DNA from: an uncultured Clostridia bacterium
GTDB taxonomy: Bacteria; Bacillota; Clostridia; UBA1381; UBA9506
DNA: 64,000 nt
Reading direction: 5' to 3'
Assembly: GCA_934438075.1 (NCBI GenBank)
Contig: CAKSBF010000001.1
Span: forward strand, 248,001 to 312,000
In this document: positions 23,380 to 32,419 of the stretch, piece after piece
Layout: the number at the start of each line of letters is the position of its first letter
Numbering within the stretch: position 1 is the first letter of the stretch
Notes under the pieces: model-generated
Database searches by the model: none
The model's input: the letters and a program-made list of their open reading frames with translations, nothing else
What the model was told of the DNA's origin: nothing
Position numbers and translations under genes: made by a program

Positions 23380-25944
23380 GTGCTGATAAAATTATATAAA
23401 CATAATGCCACCGCGTATCAAAATGCGGTATCCATGCTGCATAAAAAGAAAAAAGCCGCTGTGATACATCCCACCGGAACCGGAAAATCTTTTATTGCTT
23501 TTAAACTGTGCGAGGATAATCCACAAAAAAATATATGCTGGCTGTCGCCGTCAGAATATATTTTCAGCACACAACTGGAAAATTTAAAGAAATCAACAGG
23601 GGGATATGAACCGAAAAACATAGGCTTTTATACCTATGCAAAGCTTATGAACATGACAGAAAAAGAAATTGCGCAAATGAAACCGGATTATATTATTTTG
23701 GACGAATTTCATCGCTGCGGCGCCCAAATGTGGGGCCTGGGAGTGCAAACTTTGTTCAGGCTATATCCGGATATACCGGTTTTGGGTCTGTCGGCAACCG
23801 CAATACGATATCTGGATAATCAGAGAGATATGTCCGATGAACTGTTTGACGGAAATATTGCTTCCGAAATGACGCTCGGAGAAGCAATTGTAAAAGGAAT
23901 ATTAAGCCCGCCAAAGTATGTCCTTTCCGTTTTTTCATACCATCACAGCCTGCAAAAATATGAAAACAAATTAAAAAAGGTAAAAAATAACGCCGTTTAT
24001 GATGAAGGAAAAAAATATTTAGATGCCTTGCGCCGTGCATTGGAACAAGCAGACGGATTGGATGAGATATTTTATAAGCATATGCCCGACCGCAGAGGAA
24101 AATATATTGTATTCTGCAGTAATTATGATCACATGAAGGAAATGGAAGAAAAGGCTTCCGAATGGTTTTGCAAGGTAGATCCGCAGCCGCGCATCTATTC
24201 TCTTTACTCAGAAAATCCGGCATCAAACAATGAGTTTCAGGCCTTTAAAGACGATAACGACCGCACACATCTGCGGCTTTTGTACTGTATAGACGCACTG
24301 AATGAAGGCGTCCACGCAGATGATATCAGCGGCGTTATTTTGCTCCGCCCCACTGTCTCACCGATTATATATAAACAGCAAATAGGCAGAGCAATGTCAG
24401 CAGGCAACAAAAACAACTCCGTTATATTTGATATTGTTTTAAATATTGAAAATCTATGCAGCATAGGAACCATTGAAGAGGAAATGCAGCTTGCAGTAAG
24501 TTATTATCGCCTTCACGAGCGAAAAAACGAAATCGCCAACGAGCACTTCCAAGTGACGGATGAAGTAAACGACTGCATTGCTCTGTTTGACAAGCTGAAT
24601 GATACCCTTACCGCATCTTGGGACTATATGTATGCGGAAGCAAGAAAATATTATTTGAAAAATGGAAACTTAGAAATTCCCAAACGTTTTAAAACCGACG
24701 AAGGTTACTCTCTCGGCAGCTGGCTTATCACACAAAGGCGTGTTTTTGCAGGGCACATTAACGGGACATTGACAAAGGAACGCATTGCAAAACTCAATAA
24801 AATAGGAATGAATTGGGAAAACCGCCGCGATGGATTATGGAATAAATATTTTAAAGCCGCAAAAAAATACTATTCCACGCACAAAAATTTAAATGTTCCA
24901 TCGCTATACACAAGCGATGACGGTGTTCTTCTCGGTGCATGGATTTCCAGATTGAGGACAGCGCGGAAAAACGGGTTTGACAGCAGATTTTTAACAGAGG
25001 AAAGAATAAAAGCACTGAATGAGCTTGGAATGATTTGGGAGGTTTCTGATTTTTTGTGGCAGCAATATTACGGAGCGTGCCTTACCTATCATGGTACGAA
25101 CGGTCATCTGGACGTTCCGGGAAATTATGTTACCGGCGACGGGCTGCGGCTCGGAAATTGGATCAGGACCATACGCAGAGCTCACAGCAGCAATGCCGAC
25201 GCCAACGAGAACGGCAAACTTTCAAAAGAACAAACGGCGGCTTTGGACGAACTTGGGATGATTTGGAGCAAAAAACAGGACCACTTGTGGGACGAAGGCT
25301 TAGCCGAGGCCAAGCGTTATCGGGCCTCGAATGGCAATCTTGAGGTTCCGACTATGTATAAAACACCGGAAGGTTATGCGCTCGGGAAATGGCTGGAACG
25401 GCAAAGACAAAACCCACATCTGTCTGATTTCAGAAAAGAAAAACTGGAAAGATTAGGAATGGTTTGGGAAAAGGCGGATTCTTGGGAACTACGCTTTACA
25501 CTTGCAAAAGAGTATTTTGAAAAAAACGGCAATCTGGATATCAAAGCCGATTATGCCACAAACGGGATATGGTTAGGAAAATGGCTTTATGCTCAAAGAG
25601 AGCAAAAGCGCAAGGGTGTCCTGCCTGACAGCAAAGCAGAAAGGTTAAATGCCATAGGAATGGATTGGTTGTCACCGGCAGCAAGAAGATGGGAGACATA
25701 CTTTAAAGCGTGTGAAAAGTATTACCGTACTCACGGCAATCTGAATATCAATACAGTCTACCAAGATGAAAACGGTCTCCGTATCGGCAGGTGGCTAAAA
25801 AAAATGGCAGGAAATAAGCCCAAACTGGAAACAGCCGGCGAAAACGGCAATCAAATAATGCGGTTGGAAAGTATTGGAATGAAGTGGGCCGAAAAGAAAC
25901 CCGTTTCACCGTTTCATTATGAGCTGAAAAGCCACGCAGTATGA
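23380..25944 (+). CDS. SF2 DEAD-like helicase with six helicase-associated repeats
   Basis: Protein of 854 residues. Residues 1-400 are a superfamily 2 helicase core: P-loop HPTGTGKS (30-37), DEFH box (108-111), LSAT (137-140) and motif VI QQIGRAMSAG. Residues from about 425 to 840 contain six tandem helicase-associated repeats of about 65-75 residues, each with the pattern W..Y...A..Y....GNL.VP..Y....G..LG.W and ending L..IGM.W. The family is nucleic-acid binding; its biological role is unknown. It is the first gene after the invertible promoter and precedes the polysaccharide genes, so it may regulate them or be a defence-like passenger. A GTG at 23380 is chosen, 9 bases after GGAGG; an upstream GTG at 23350 lies inside recombination site B. 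Confidence 0.9.
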   Translation: MLIKLYKHNATAYQNAVSMLHKKKKAAVIHPTGTGKSFIAFKLCEDNPQKNICWLSPSEYIFSTQLENLKKSTGGYEPKNIGFYTYAKLMNMTEKEIAQMKPDYIILDEFHRCGAQMWGLGVQTLFRLYPDIPVLGLSATAIRYLDNQRDMSDELFDGNIASEMTLGEAIVKGILSPPKYVLSVFSYHHSLQKYENKLKKVKNNAVYDEGKKYLDALRRALEQADGLDEIFYKHMPDRRGKYIVFCSNYDHMKEMEEKASEWFCKVDPQPRIYSLYSENPASNNEFQAFKDDNDRTHLRLLYCIDALNEGVHADDISGVILLRPTVSPIIYKQQIGRAMSAGNKNNSVIFDIVLNIENLCSIGTIEEEMQLAVSYYRLHERKNEIANEHFQVTDEVNDCIALFDKLNDTLTASWDYMYAEARKYYLKNGNLEIPKRFKTDEGYSLGSWLITQRRVFAGHINGTLTKERIAKLNKIGMNWENRRDGLWNKYFKAAKKYYSTHKNLNVPSLYTSDDGVLLGAWISRLRTARKNGFDSRFLTEERIKALNELGMIWEVSDFLWQQYYGACLTYHGTNGHLDVPGNYVTGDGLRLGNWIRTIRRAHSSNADANENGKLSKEQTAALDELGMIWSKKQDHLWDEGLAEAKRYRASNGNLEVPTMYKTPEGYALGKWLERQRQNPHLSDFRKEKLERLGMVWEKADSWELRFTLAKEYFEKNGNLDIKADYATNGIWLGKWLYAQREQKRKGVLPDSKAERLNAIGMDWLSPAARRWETYFKACEKYYRTHGNLNINTVYQDENGLRIGRWLKKMAGNKPKLETAGENGNQIMRLESIGMKWAEKKPVSPFHYELKSHAV

Positions 25945-26040
25945 TGACTTGCATTTCAACAAGCAATCATTAAAAAGAGCAAATAATATCAAATCTTTAA
26001 AAATATATCCCAGATAAATAAAGAAAGGAAGAATATAGCT

Positions 26041-27291
26041 GTGCAGGCTTTTAAAAAGAAAGTTTGGCTTTCCTCACCTACCATGCACAAGGGCGCAGAG
26101 ATGAAATATGTGCAGGAGGCATATCATACAAACTGGATGTCCACTATCGGCGCAAATATCAGTGAAACAGAACGTCTTGCCGCTGAAAGGGTCGGCGCAA
26201 AATATGCCGTTGCACTTTCTTCGGGAACAGCTGCTTTACATTTGGCAATGAAACTTGCAGGAATAAAACAAGGAGATAAAGTCTTTTGTTCCGATTTGAC
26301 ATTTGCCGCCACGGTAAATCCTATTCTGTACGAAGGCGGGATTCCCGTTTTTATTGATGCGGAATATGATACTTGGAATATGGATCCCGCGGCTTTGGAA
26401 AAGGCTTTTGAAATTCACCCGGATGTAAAAATTATTGTGGTTGTTCACCTTTACGGCACGCCTTGTAAAATGGACGCAATCAGAGCAATTGCAGCCAGAC
26501 ACGGAGCTTTTATTATAGAAGACGCAGCCGAATCATTCGGCGCTACGTATAAAGGGAAATCGACAGGCGCTTTGGGCAAAGCCGGCTGCATCAGTTTTAA
26601 CGGGAACAAAATTATTACAGGCACTTGCGGCGGAATGTTATTTACCAACAACCGCCAAGCAGCGGACAAGGTTCGCAAATGGTCGACACAAAGCCGGGAA
26701 AATGCACCATGGTATCAGCATGAAGAGATAGGATATAACTATCGCATGAGCAATGTAGTCGCCGGCATTATACGCGGTCAGTTTCCATATCTGGAGGAAC
26801 ACATTTCACAGAAGCAGGCTATTTACGAACGATATCAAAAAGGTTTTAAGGACTTACCTGTGAGCATGAATCCGTATGACAAAAGAAACAGCGAACCAAA
26901 TTTCTGGCTCTCGTGCCTGTTGATTAACAAAGACGCCATATGCAAACAAATCAGAAGTGAAAATGAGACGCTTTATATCAGTGAATATGGCAAGTCATGT
27001 CCAAGCGAAATTTTAGAAACATTGACCAAATACAATGCGGAAGGCAGACCCATCTGGAAACCTATGCACATGCAGCCAATCTACAGGATGAATCCTTTTA
27101 TTACAAGAGAAGGCAGCGGCAGAGCGACCACAAATGCATATAGTTCCGGCGAGAATATAGGAAAGGACGGTAAACCGCGCGATATTGGCATGGATATTTT
27201 CGACAGAGGACTCTGTTTGCCAAGCGACAATAAAATGACGATTAGAGAGCAGGATAAAATTATTGAAATTGTAAAAAGCTGTTTTAATTAA
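26041..27291 (+). CDS. DegT/DnrJ/EryC1/StrS family sugar aminotransferase
   Basis: PLP-dependent aminotransferase of 416 residues that converts a nucleotide-linked 4-keto-sugar to an amino sugar for the polysaccharide. Family marks are SSGTAALHLAMKLAG (about 61-75), VVVHLYGTPCKMDAI, IIEDAAESFGATYKG, and the PLP lysine in SFNGNKIITGTCGG. The C-terminal part with RPIWKPMHMQP resembles PglE/EpsN-type enzymes. No 4,6-dehydratase gene lies in the locus, so the keto-sugar must come from elsewhere. GTG at 26041 with AAAGGAAG upstream, 96 bp after the helicase gene. Confidence 0.92.
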   Translation: MQAFKKKVWLSSPTMHKGAEMKYVQEAYHTNWMSTIGANISETERLAAERVGAKYAVALSSGTAALHLAMKLAGIKQGDKVFCSDLTFAATVNPILYEGGIPVFIDAEYDTWNMDPAALEKAFEIHPDVKIIVVVHLYGTPCKMDAIRAIAARHGAFIIEDAAESFGATYKGKSTGALGKAGCISFNGNKIITGTCGGMLFTNNRQAADKVRKWSTQSRENAPWYQHEEIGYNYRMSNVVAGIIRGQFPYLEEHISQKQAIYERYQKGFKDLPVSMNPYDKRNSEPNFWLSCLLINKDAICKQIRSENETLYISEYGKSCPSEILETLTKYNAEGRPIWKPMHMQPIYRMNPFITREGSGRATTNAYSSGENIGKDGKPRDIGMDIFDRGLCLPSDNKMTIREQDKIIEIVKSCFN

Positions 27292-27311
27292 GCGGATTTG
27301 AGGTTGCTGTT

Positions 27312-28022
27312 ATGTACATAAAAATTTTTAAGAGACTGTTGGATCTGGTATTCTCTGTCTCCGCGTTGGTTGTGCTGTCTCCCCTGCTGCTGATATTAAG
27401 TGCAATCGGAGCTTTTGCAATGAAAGGCAACCCTTTTTTTGTGCAGCCCAGACCGAGCAAGAAGGGTAAAGACGGAAAAGAAAAAATATTTTACCTCATT
27501 AAGCTGCGAACCATGAGCAATGCCTGCGACGCCAATGGTGAACCATTACCCGATGAGCAAAGAATAGGAAAATATGGCATGTGGCTAAGATCCACTTCAC
27601 TTGACGAACTTCCCTCCCTAGTGAATATTGTTATGGCGCATCTTTCAATAGTAGGACCCCGGCCATTTCTGGTACGGGATATGATTTTTATGACAGAAGA
27701 ACAGCGAAGACGTCACACTGTCCGCCCCGGCTTGACAGGGCTCGCACAGGTAAACGGCAGAAACAATATCACATGGGAACAAAAAATGGAATACGATTTG
27801 CAATATATTGATGAGGGAATCACCTTGGCAGGGGATGTAAAGATCATCCTGCAGACAATCAGCAAGGTGCTGAAAAGGAGCAATACTGTCCGTAAGGGAA
27901 CCGTATCCGATGTGGACTTTGGGGACTGGCTGATGATGGAAGGAAAAATAACCCAGGAGCAATATCGCACGGGACAAATTCGTGCAAAAGAGATATTATC
28001 CCCGAAAGAGGTGTCCTTGTGA
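27312..28022 (+). CDS. Initiating sugar-phosphate transferase (PglC/EpsL type)
   Basis: Polyprenyl-phosphate phosphoglycosyl transferase of the bacterial sugar transferase family, 236 residues, which loads the first sugar phosphate onto undecaprenyl phosphate at the inner membrane. One N-terminal re-entrant membrane helix (about 10-35), then KLRTM, the catalytic-region SLDELPSLVNI, SIVGPRP and RPGLTGLAQVNGRN. Being adjacent to the aminotransferase, it may initiate with the amino sugar that enzyme makes. The last 4 bp overlap the next gene. It marks this cluster as a complete polysaccharide assembly locus. Confidence 0.95.
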   Translation: MYIKIFKRLLDLVFSVSALVVLSPLLLILSAIGAFAMKGNPFFVQPRPSKKGKDGKEKIFYLIKLRTMSNACDANGEPLPDEQRIGKYGMWLRSTSLDELPSLVNIVMAHLSIVGPRPFLVRDMIFMTEEQRRRHTVRPGLTGLAQVNGRNNITWEQKMEYDLQYIDEGITLAGDVKIILQTISKVLKRSNTVRKGTVSDVDFGDWLMMEGKITQEQYRTGQIRAKEILSPKEVSL

Positions 28023-28930
28023 AAGAATATTTAAAATTTTCTGTTACTATGTGTGTATATGGCGGCGATAATCCCGATTACTTTGATCTGGCGCTCAGCA
28101 GCATTATATGTCAGACAGTTCAGCCAAATGAGATAGTGCTGGCGGCAGACGGCCCCATTCCTGAGACAATAACAGCTATCATAGAAAAATACCAAAGACA
28201 GCTTACAGGCTCCGCAATCAGCTTTAAAGTAATCTATTTAGGAAAAAATGTAGGACTTGGCAGGGCACGGCAAATATGTTTGGAGCATTGCAGTTGTGAG
28301 CTTGTTGCCTTAATGGATGCAGACGACCTATCATCGCCGGAACGGTTTGAGTTACAGCTATGCCGCTTTGCTGCACATCCGGAGGTATCGGTTATCGGCG
28401 GAAATATTCGGGAATTTATTGATACGCCGGAAAATTGTGTCGGCAGACGCGTGGTTCCGGAGACCGACGAAGGTATAAGAAATTATATGAAAAAACGATG
28501 CCCCATGAATCACGTGACCGTAATGTTTCGAAAAAAAGATGTGACTGACGCCGGCGGCTATCTGCACTGGCATTATAACGAAGATTATTATCTCTGGATA
28601 CGGCTCGCGCTTGCCGGTTATCGTTTCGGCAATGTAAATGAGGAGCTTGTAAATGTCCGCATAGGAAAAGAGATGTATCGCCGCAGGGGTGGAATAAAGT
28701 ATTTCAAAAGCGAAGCCAAACTGCAAACGTTTATGCTGAAAAACAAATTAATCAACCCTTTCAGATATGTCGTTAATGTTGCAGAGCGTTTCATTCTGCA
28801 AGTGCTTATGCCAAATTGGCTGAGAGGTTTTCTGTTTCGGAAGCTCGCCCGAAAGCCATCACATATAAGTCCTTCTGCAAAAGCCCCTGCGGAGACGCAG
28901 ATATCAATAAAATTAAGAATGAGAGTATAA
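28019..28930 (+). CDS. Glycosyltransferase family 2
   Basis: Cytoplasmic GT-A fold glycosyltransferase of 303 residues that would add a sugar to the lipid-linked repeat unit. SVTMCVYGGDNPDYFDLAL opens the domain, followed by VGLGRARQICLE, the nucleotide-sugar motif LMDADD and acceptor-side HYNEDYYLWIRLALAG. A C-terminal amphipathic basic stretch probably associates with the membrane. GTG at 28019 overlaps the preceding stop (GTGA), so translation is coupled. Donor and acceptor cannot be read from sequence. Confidence 0.92.
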   Translation: MKEYLKFSVTMCVYGGDNPDYFDLALSSIICQTVQPNEIVLAADGPIPETITAIIEKYQRQLTGSAISFKVIYLGKNVGLGRARQICLEHCSCELVALMDADDLSSPERFELQLCRFAAHPEVSVIGGNIREFIDTPENCVGRRVVPETDEGIRNYMKKRCPMNHVTVMFRKKDVTDAGGYLHWHYNEDYYLWIRLALAGYRFGNVNEELVNVRIGKEMYRRRGGIKYFKSEAKLQTFMLKNKLINPFRYVVNVAERFILQVLMPNWLRGFLFRKLARKPSHISPSAKAPAETQISIKLRMRV

Positions 28931-28935
28931 CCGTT

Positions 28936-29766
28936 ATGAATCATAAGCTATCGGAATTACAAAAAAGACTCCTCCCTTTGTTGGCTTGGTATCATGATTT
29001 TTGCCTTAAAAACAACTTAAGATACTACCTGCTCGGCGGAACAATGCTGGGTGCCGCACGCCATCAGGGCTTTATTCCCTGGGATGATGACATTGATGTC
29101 GGCATGCCCAGAGATGACTATGAGCGCTTTCTCAAGTTAACAAAACAAAAACGCTTTGGTGATTTTGTTGTTGAAGGAATAGACACGGAAAATACGGACT
29201 TCTTTTACGGATACAGCAAAATATATGACACCAAAAGTACATTGATTGAGAATACACGTTATAGGATTAAACGCGGCATATACATTGATCTGTTTCCGCT
29301 GGACGGAGTTGCGGACACAAAAGATGAAATAATGAAGTTCTATAAGCCCATTTTAAGAAGATACCGGCTTTTACTCGCAAGAACATGCGCCATTCGCCAA
29401 GAAAGGAAACGGTATAAAAACCTTGCAATACGCGCGGCAAGACTGATCCCCGACAGGATGCTGGATAACAAAAAACTTATGTATTCTATTGATACCATGT
29501 GCAAACAGAGAAGTTTTGAAAAAAAACTTTATGTAGGAAACCTGTACGGCAATTGGGGTGAGCGTGAAATAGTTAAAAAAACGGTTATGGGGATGCCGAC
29601 TCTCTATCATTTTGAAAATTTAGTGGTCTGCGGGGTCAGCGATTACAACAGCTATTTGTCCCGTTTATATGGTAATTGGAGAGAATTGCCGCCGAAAGAA
29701 AAACAAGTAACGCATCACGATTTTTTGGAATGTAATTTAAATAAATCGTATTTAGAGGAGAATTAA
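28936..29766 (+). CDS. LicD family phosphotransferase
   Basis: LicD-family protein of 276 residues. The active-site block YYLLGGTMLGAARHQGF followed by PWDDDIDVGMPRDDY (about 31-62) is the family signature, with the metal-binding DDDID. LicD enzymes transfer phosphocholine, or in relatives polyol phosphates, from a CDP carrier to a glycan. The next gene is a cytidylyltransferase that could supply such a CDP carrier. ATG at 28936 is chosen over an in-frame extension that overlaps the upstream glycosyltransferase. It probably decorates the exopolysaccharide repeat with a phospho-substituent. Confidence 0.92.
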   Translation: MNHKLSELQKRLLPLLAWYHDFCLKNNLRYYLLGGTMLGAARHQGFIPWDDDIDVGMPRDDYERFLKLTKQKRFGDFVVEGIDTENTDFFYGYSKIYDTKSTLIENTRYRIKRGIYIDLFPLDGVADTKDEIMKFYKPILRRYRLLLARTCAIRQERKRYKNLAIRAARLIPDRMLDNKKLMYSIDTMCKQRSFEKKLYVGNLYGNWGEREIVKKTVMGMPTLYHFENLVVCGVSDYNSYLSRLYGNWRELPPKEKQVTHHDFLECNLNKSYLEEN

Positions 29767-29767
29767 C

Positions 29768-30166
29768 GTGAAAAGAGTGATTACCTACGGAACATTCGAC
29801 TTACTTCATTATGGGCATATTAATTTATTGAGGCGTGCAAAGGCATTGGGAGATTACTTAGTGGTTGTTTTATCCACGGACGAATTTAACTGGAACAAAA
29901 AAAAGAAAAAATGCTATTTTAACTATGAGCAGCGAAAAATGCTGTTAGAGGCCATAAGATATGTAGATCTGGTCATCCCTGAAACCTGCTGGGAACAAAA
30001 ACCATCAGATATCGATCATTATAATATAGATGTATTTGTTATGGGAGACGATTGGAAAGGAAAATTTGATTTTCTGAAAGATAAGTGCGAAGTAATCTAT
30101 CTTTGCAGAACTCCTGAAATTTCCACAACAAAAATCAGACAAGATTTAGATAATATGGTTCTATAG
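29768..30166 (+). CDS. TagD-like cytidylyltransferase (CDP-glycerol type)
   Basis: Cytidylyltransferase of 132 residues, the size of glycerol-3-phosphate cytidylyltransferase, which makes CDP-glycerol and pyrophosphate from CTP. The nucleotide-binding TYGTFDLLHYGHINLLRRAK (HxGH motif) is at residues 6-25 and the second motif RTPEISTTKIR near the C-terminus. GTG at 29768 follows AGAGGAG and starts two bases after the LicD gene ends. The pairing suggests CDP-glycerol or a related CDP-alcohol is the LicD donor. Confidence 0.9.
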   Translation: MKRVITYGTFDLLHYGHINLLRRAKALGDYLVVVLSTDEFNWNKKKKKCYFNYEQRKMLLEAIRYVDLVIPETCWEQKPSDIDHYNIDVFVMGDDWKGKFDFLKDKCEVIYLCRTPEISTTKIRQDLDNMVL

Positions 30167-30193
30167 TAAATTCAAAAGGCAGGCATTTTTATA

Positions 30194-31285
30194 ATGAAAA
30201 AAATGACAATTTTACATATTGCGAAAATAGAAAACAATCCCTGCAACGGCGTCTGCGTTGCTGTGCCGCAGCATATACTTTCACAATCAAAATTTGCGGA
30301 AGTCGGATTGATAAATGTTAATCATGAAAAAATAATGACTCTTGCCCGACACCAGATTTTCTTACACGGAAAATTTGATATCGACACCATTCCCGCACCA
30401 TACAACCATCCTGATCTGGTTATTTTTCATGAAACATACTATAAGGAATATTTAAGTATTTACAAAATCTTAATTCAAAAAAATATCCCATATATCATTC
30501 TTCCGCACGGTTGTTTAACGCAGACAGCACAACATAAGAAATATTGGAAAAAGAAAATAGGCAACGTTTTATTTTTTAATAAATTTATAAACCACGCCGC
30601 CGCGTTGCAATGCCTTTCTCAAAGGGAGCTTGCGGAAACAAAATATAAGATAAAAAAATTCATCGGAACAAACGGCATTGCTATGCCGAAAAAAACGAAG
30701 GCTTCATTTCATACCAACAAAACTCAATTTGTTTATATTGGCAGACTGGATGCATATCACAAGGGGATTGACCTTTTAATTGAAGCAGTTGCCAAAAGCA
30801 AAGACTTTTTAGTTGCAAACCGATGCTATTTCTCTCTATACGGTCCGGATTACAAAGGGCGGTATGCTCATGTACAAAAGCTGATAAAAACACATAAAGT
30901 TGAAAAGCTGATCCGTCTAAGCCCTGCCGTTTACGGGAAGGAAAAAGAAAAAATATTGCTTGACGCTGATGTATTCATTCAAACCTCACGCTTTGAAGGT
31001 ATGCCCATGGGAATATTGGAGGCACTAAGCTACGGTCTGCCCGTATTAATTACAGAAGGTACAACCCTTGGCGAGTTTGTAAAAAAATCTAATGCCGGCT
31101 GGGTCGCAAAAACAAATGCGGAAAGTATTACTATGCAAATCGGCAAGGTCATAAAGCAACGCGCGGAATGGCAGCAAAAATCGCAAAATGCCGTTAAGAT
31201 GACAGAAGAAAATTTCCAATGGAATGCAATATCAAAAAAAACCGCAGAAAAGTACCAACAAGCTTTAAACAAGGAGCAATTATAA
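30194..31285 (+). CDS. Glycosyltransferase family 4
   Basis: GT-B fold glycosyltransferase of 363 residues. The C-terminal donor domain has VYIGRLDAYHKGIDLLIEA (about 178-196) and the E-x7-E motif FEGMPMGILEALSYGLPVL, typical of group 1 transferases. The N-terminal acceptor domain carries LPHGCLTQTAQHKK. It extends the polysaccharide repeat on its lipid carrier. ATG at 30194; the next gene follows without a gap. Donor sugar unknown. Confidence 0.92.
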   Translation: MKKMTILHIAKIENNPCNGVCVAVPQHILSQSKFAEVGLINVNHEKIMTLARHQIFLHGKFDIDTIPAPYNHPDLVIFHETYYKEYLSIYKILIQKNIPYIILPHGCLTQTAQHKKYWKKKIGNVLFFNKFINHAAALQCLSQRELAETKYKIKKFIGTNGIAMPKKTKASFHTNKTQFVYIGRLDAYHKGIDLLIEAVAKSKDFLVANRCYFSLYGPDYKGRYAHVQKLIKTHKVEKLIRLSPAVYGKEKEKILLDADVFIQTSRFEGMPMGILEALSYGLPVLITEGTTLGEFVKKSNAGWVAKTNAESITMQIGKVIKQRAEWQQKSQNAVKMTEENFQWNAISKKTAEKYQQALNKEQL

Positions 31286-32398
31286 ATGATTAATTTAATT
31301 GGCGGCATAGAATTTTGCAAATTATATTTTGCAGCAATTACATTTTCAATATTATTTGGCGCTTTTAAACCTATGTCAAGAGCCAAAAAGGGCGTATACC
31401 TTTTTATATTCTTTTCTTTTTTGGCCTTTCTGACCGGTTTTCGCGCTCCTTCCATCGGAAATGATACCGCGACCTACTTAGAACATTTTAAAAATATTGC
31501 ATCGTATAATACGCCATTTCGTTATATAAACCGAAACGGAATGGAACCGGGGTATGTCATATATTGTTGGCTTCTTTCAAGAATCAGCAGAGAACCTCAA
31601 ATTTTATTAATCGTTACCTCTGCAATCGTATATATATCAACAGGAAGCTTTGTATATAAATACACGGAAAGACCAGGCTTATTTTGTTGTCTTTTTATCG
31701 GCATTATGCAGTTCGATTTTTTTATGAGTATTATGCGGCAAGCTCTTGCTCTTGCAATCATACTATTTTCTTTTAACTACATTGTTAAACAGAAACCAAT
31801 ACGTTTTCTTATTGTATGCCTTTTGGCGGTTACATTTCATTATTCATCAATTCTTTTTATTTTGACTTACCCGCTTGTAAGAAATAAAAGAAGGGAAAAC
31901 AAAAATTCGTTTTCTTATTTTTTGCCGCTTATAGCAACTCTGATAGCCAGCATGTTTTTTAGCAATGTAATTAATGGAGTTTTAACAATTTTCCCCAAAT
32001 ATACCTACTATCTGGGCAGCAAATCCTTTGACGGAGTTCCAAGATTAGCGCTTATTTTAAAGATAGCGGTGTACGCACTGTTATTTTTTGTTCCTAAATT
32101 ATTATCACATCATAAATCTGCCAACGAGCAAAATGAAGAAATATATGATAGATTATCATATATTAATATCTGCATTTTGGTATTGGCGATGAACGCGGTT
32201 ATTTTAGATAGATTCGGCTCCACTTTTTCCATGTTCGCCACTCTGCATTATTCAAATCAAGTTGCCGCTATGGAAAAAGCAGATAAAGTAATTATAACTT
32301 GCCTAACACTTATTGCCTTTGCATTTTATGGTTTTATTATTATTCTTTACAGAACACCGGAATGGGTAACAACCTATCCGATAGAGTTAATTTTTTAA
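31286..32398 (+). CDS. EpsG family polysaccharide polymerase (Wzy-like)
   Basis: Integral membrane protein of 370 residues with about ten hydrophobic helices. The EpsG-type features are GFRAPSIGNDTATYLEHF after the second helix (about 52-69), the RQALALAIILFSFNY helix and TFHYSSILFIL. Proteins of this family are thought to polymerise lipid-linked repeat units outside the membrane. Together with the flippase gene 1.7 kb downstream it indicates a Wzx/Wzy-dependent pathway. From this gene on base composition becomes strongly AT-rich. Confidence 0.88.
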   Translation: MINLIGGIEFCKLYFAAITFSILFGAFKPMSRAKKGVYLFIFFSFLAFLTGFRAPSIGNDTATYLEHFKNIASYNTPFRYINRNGMEPGYVIYCWLLSRISREPQILLIVTSAIVYISTGSFVYKYTERPGLFCCLFIGIMQFDFFMSIMRQALALAIILFSFNYIVKQKPIRFLIVCLLAVTFHYSSILFILTYPLVRNKRRENKNSFSYFLPLIATLIASMFFSNVINGVLTIFPKYTYYLGSKSFDGVPRLALILKIAVYALLFFVPKLLSHHKSANEQNEEIYDRLSYINICILVLAMNAVILDRFGSTFSMFATLHYSNQVAAMEKADKVIITCLTLIAFAFYGFIIILYRTPEWVTTYPIELIF

Positions 32399-32419
32399 AT
32401 AATACGCGGAGGAATAAAC

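Noticed and set aside
23350..23380. GTG at 23350 as helicase start
   Set aside because: It lies inside recombination site B and before the ribosome binding site; the GTG at 23380 is correctly spaced.
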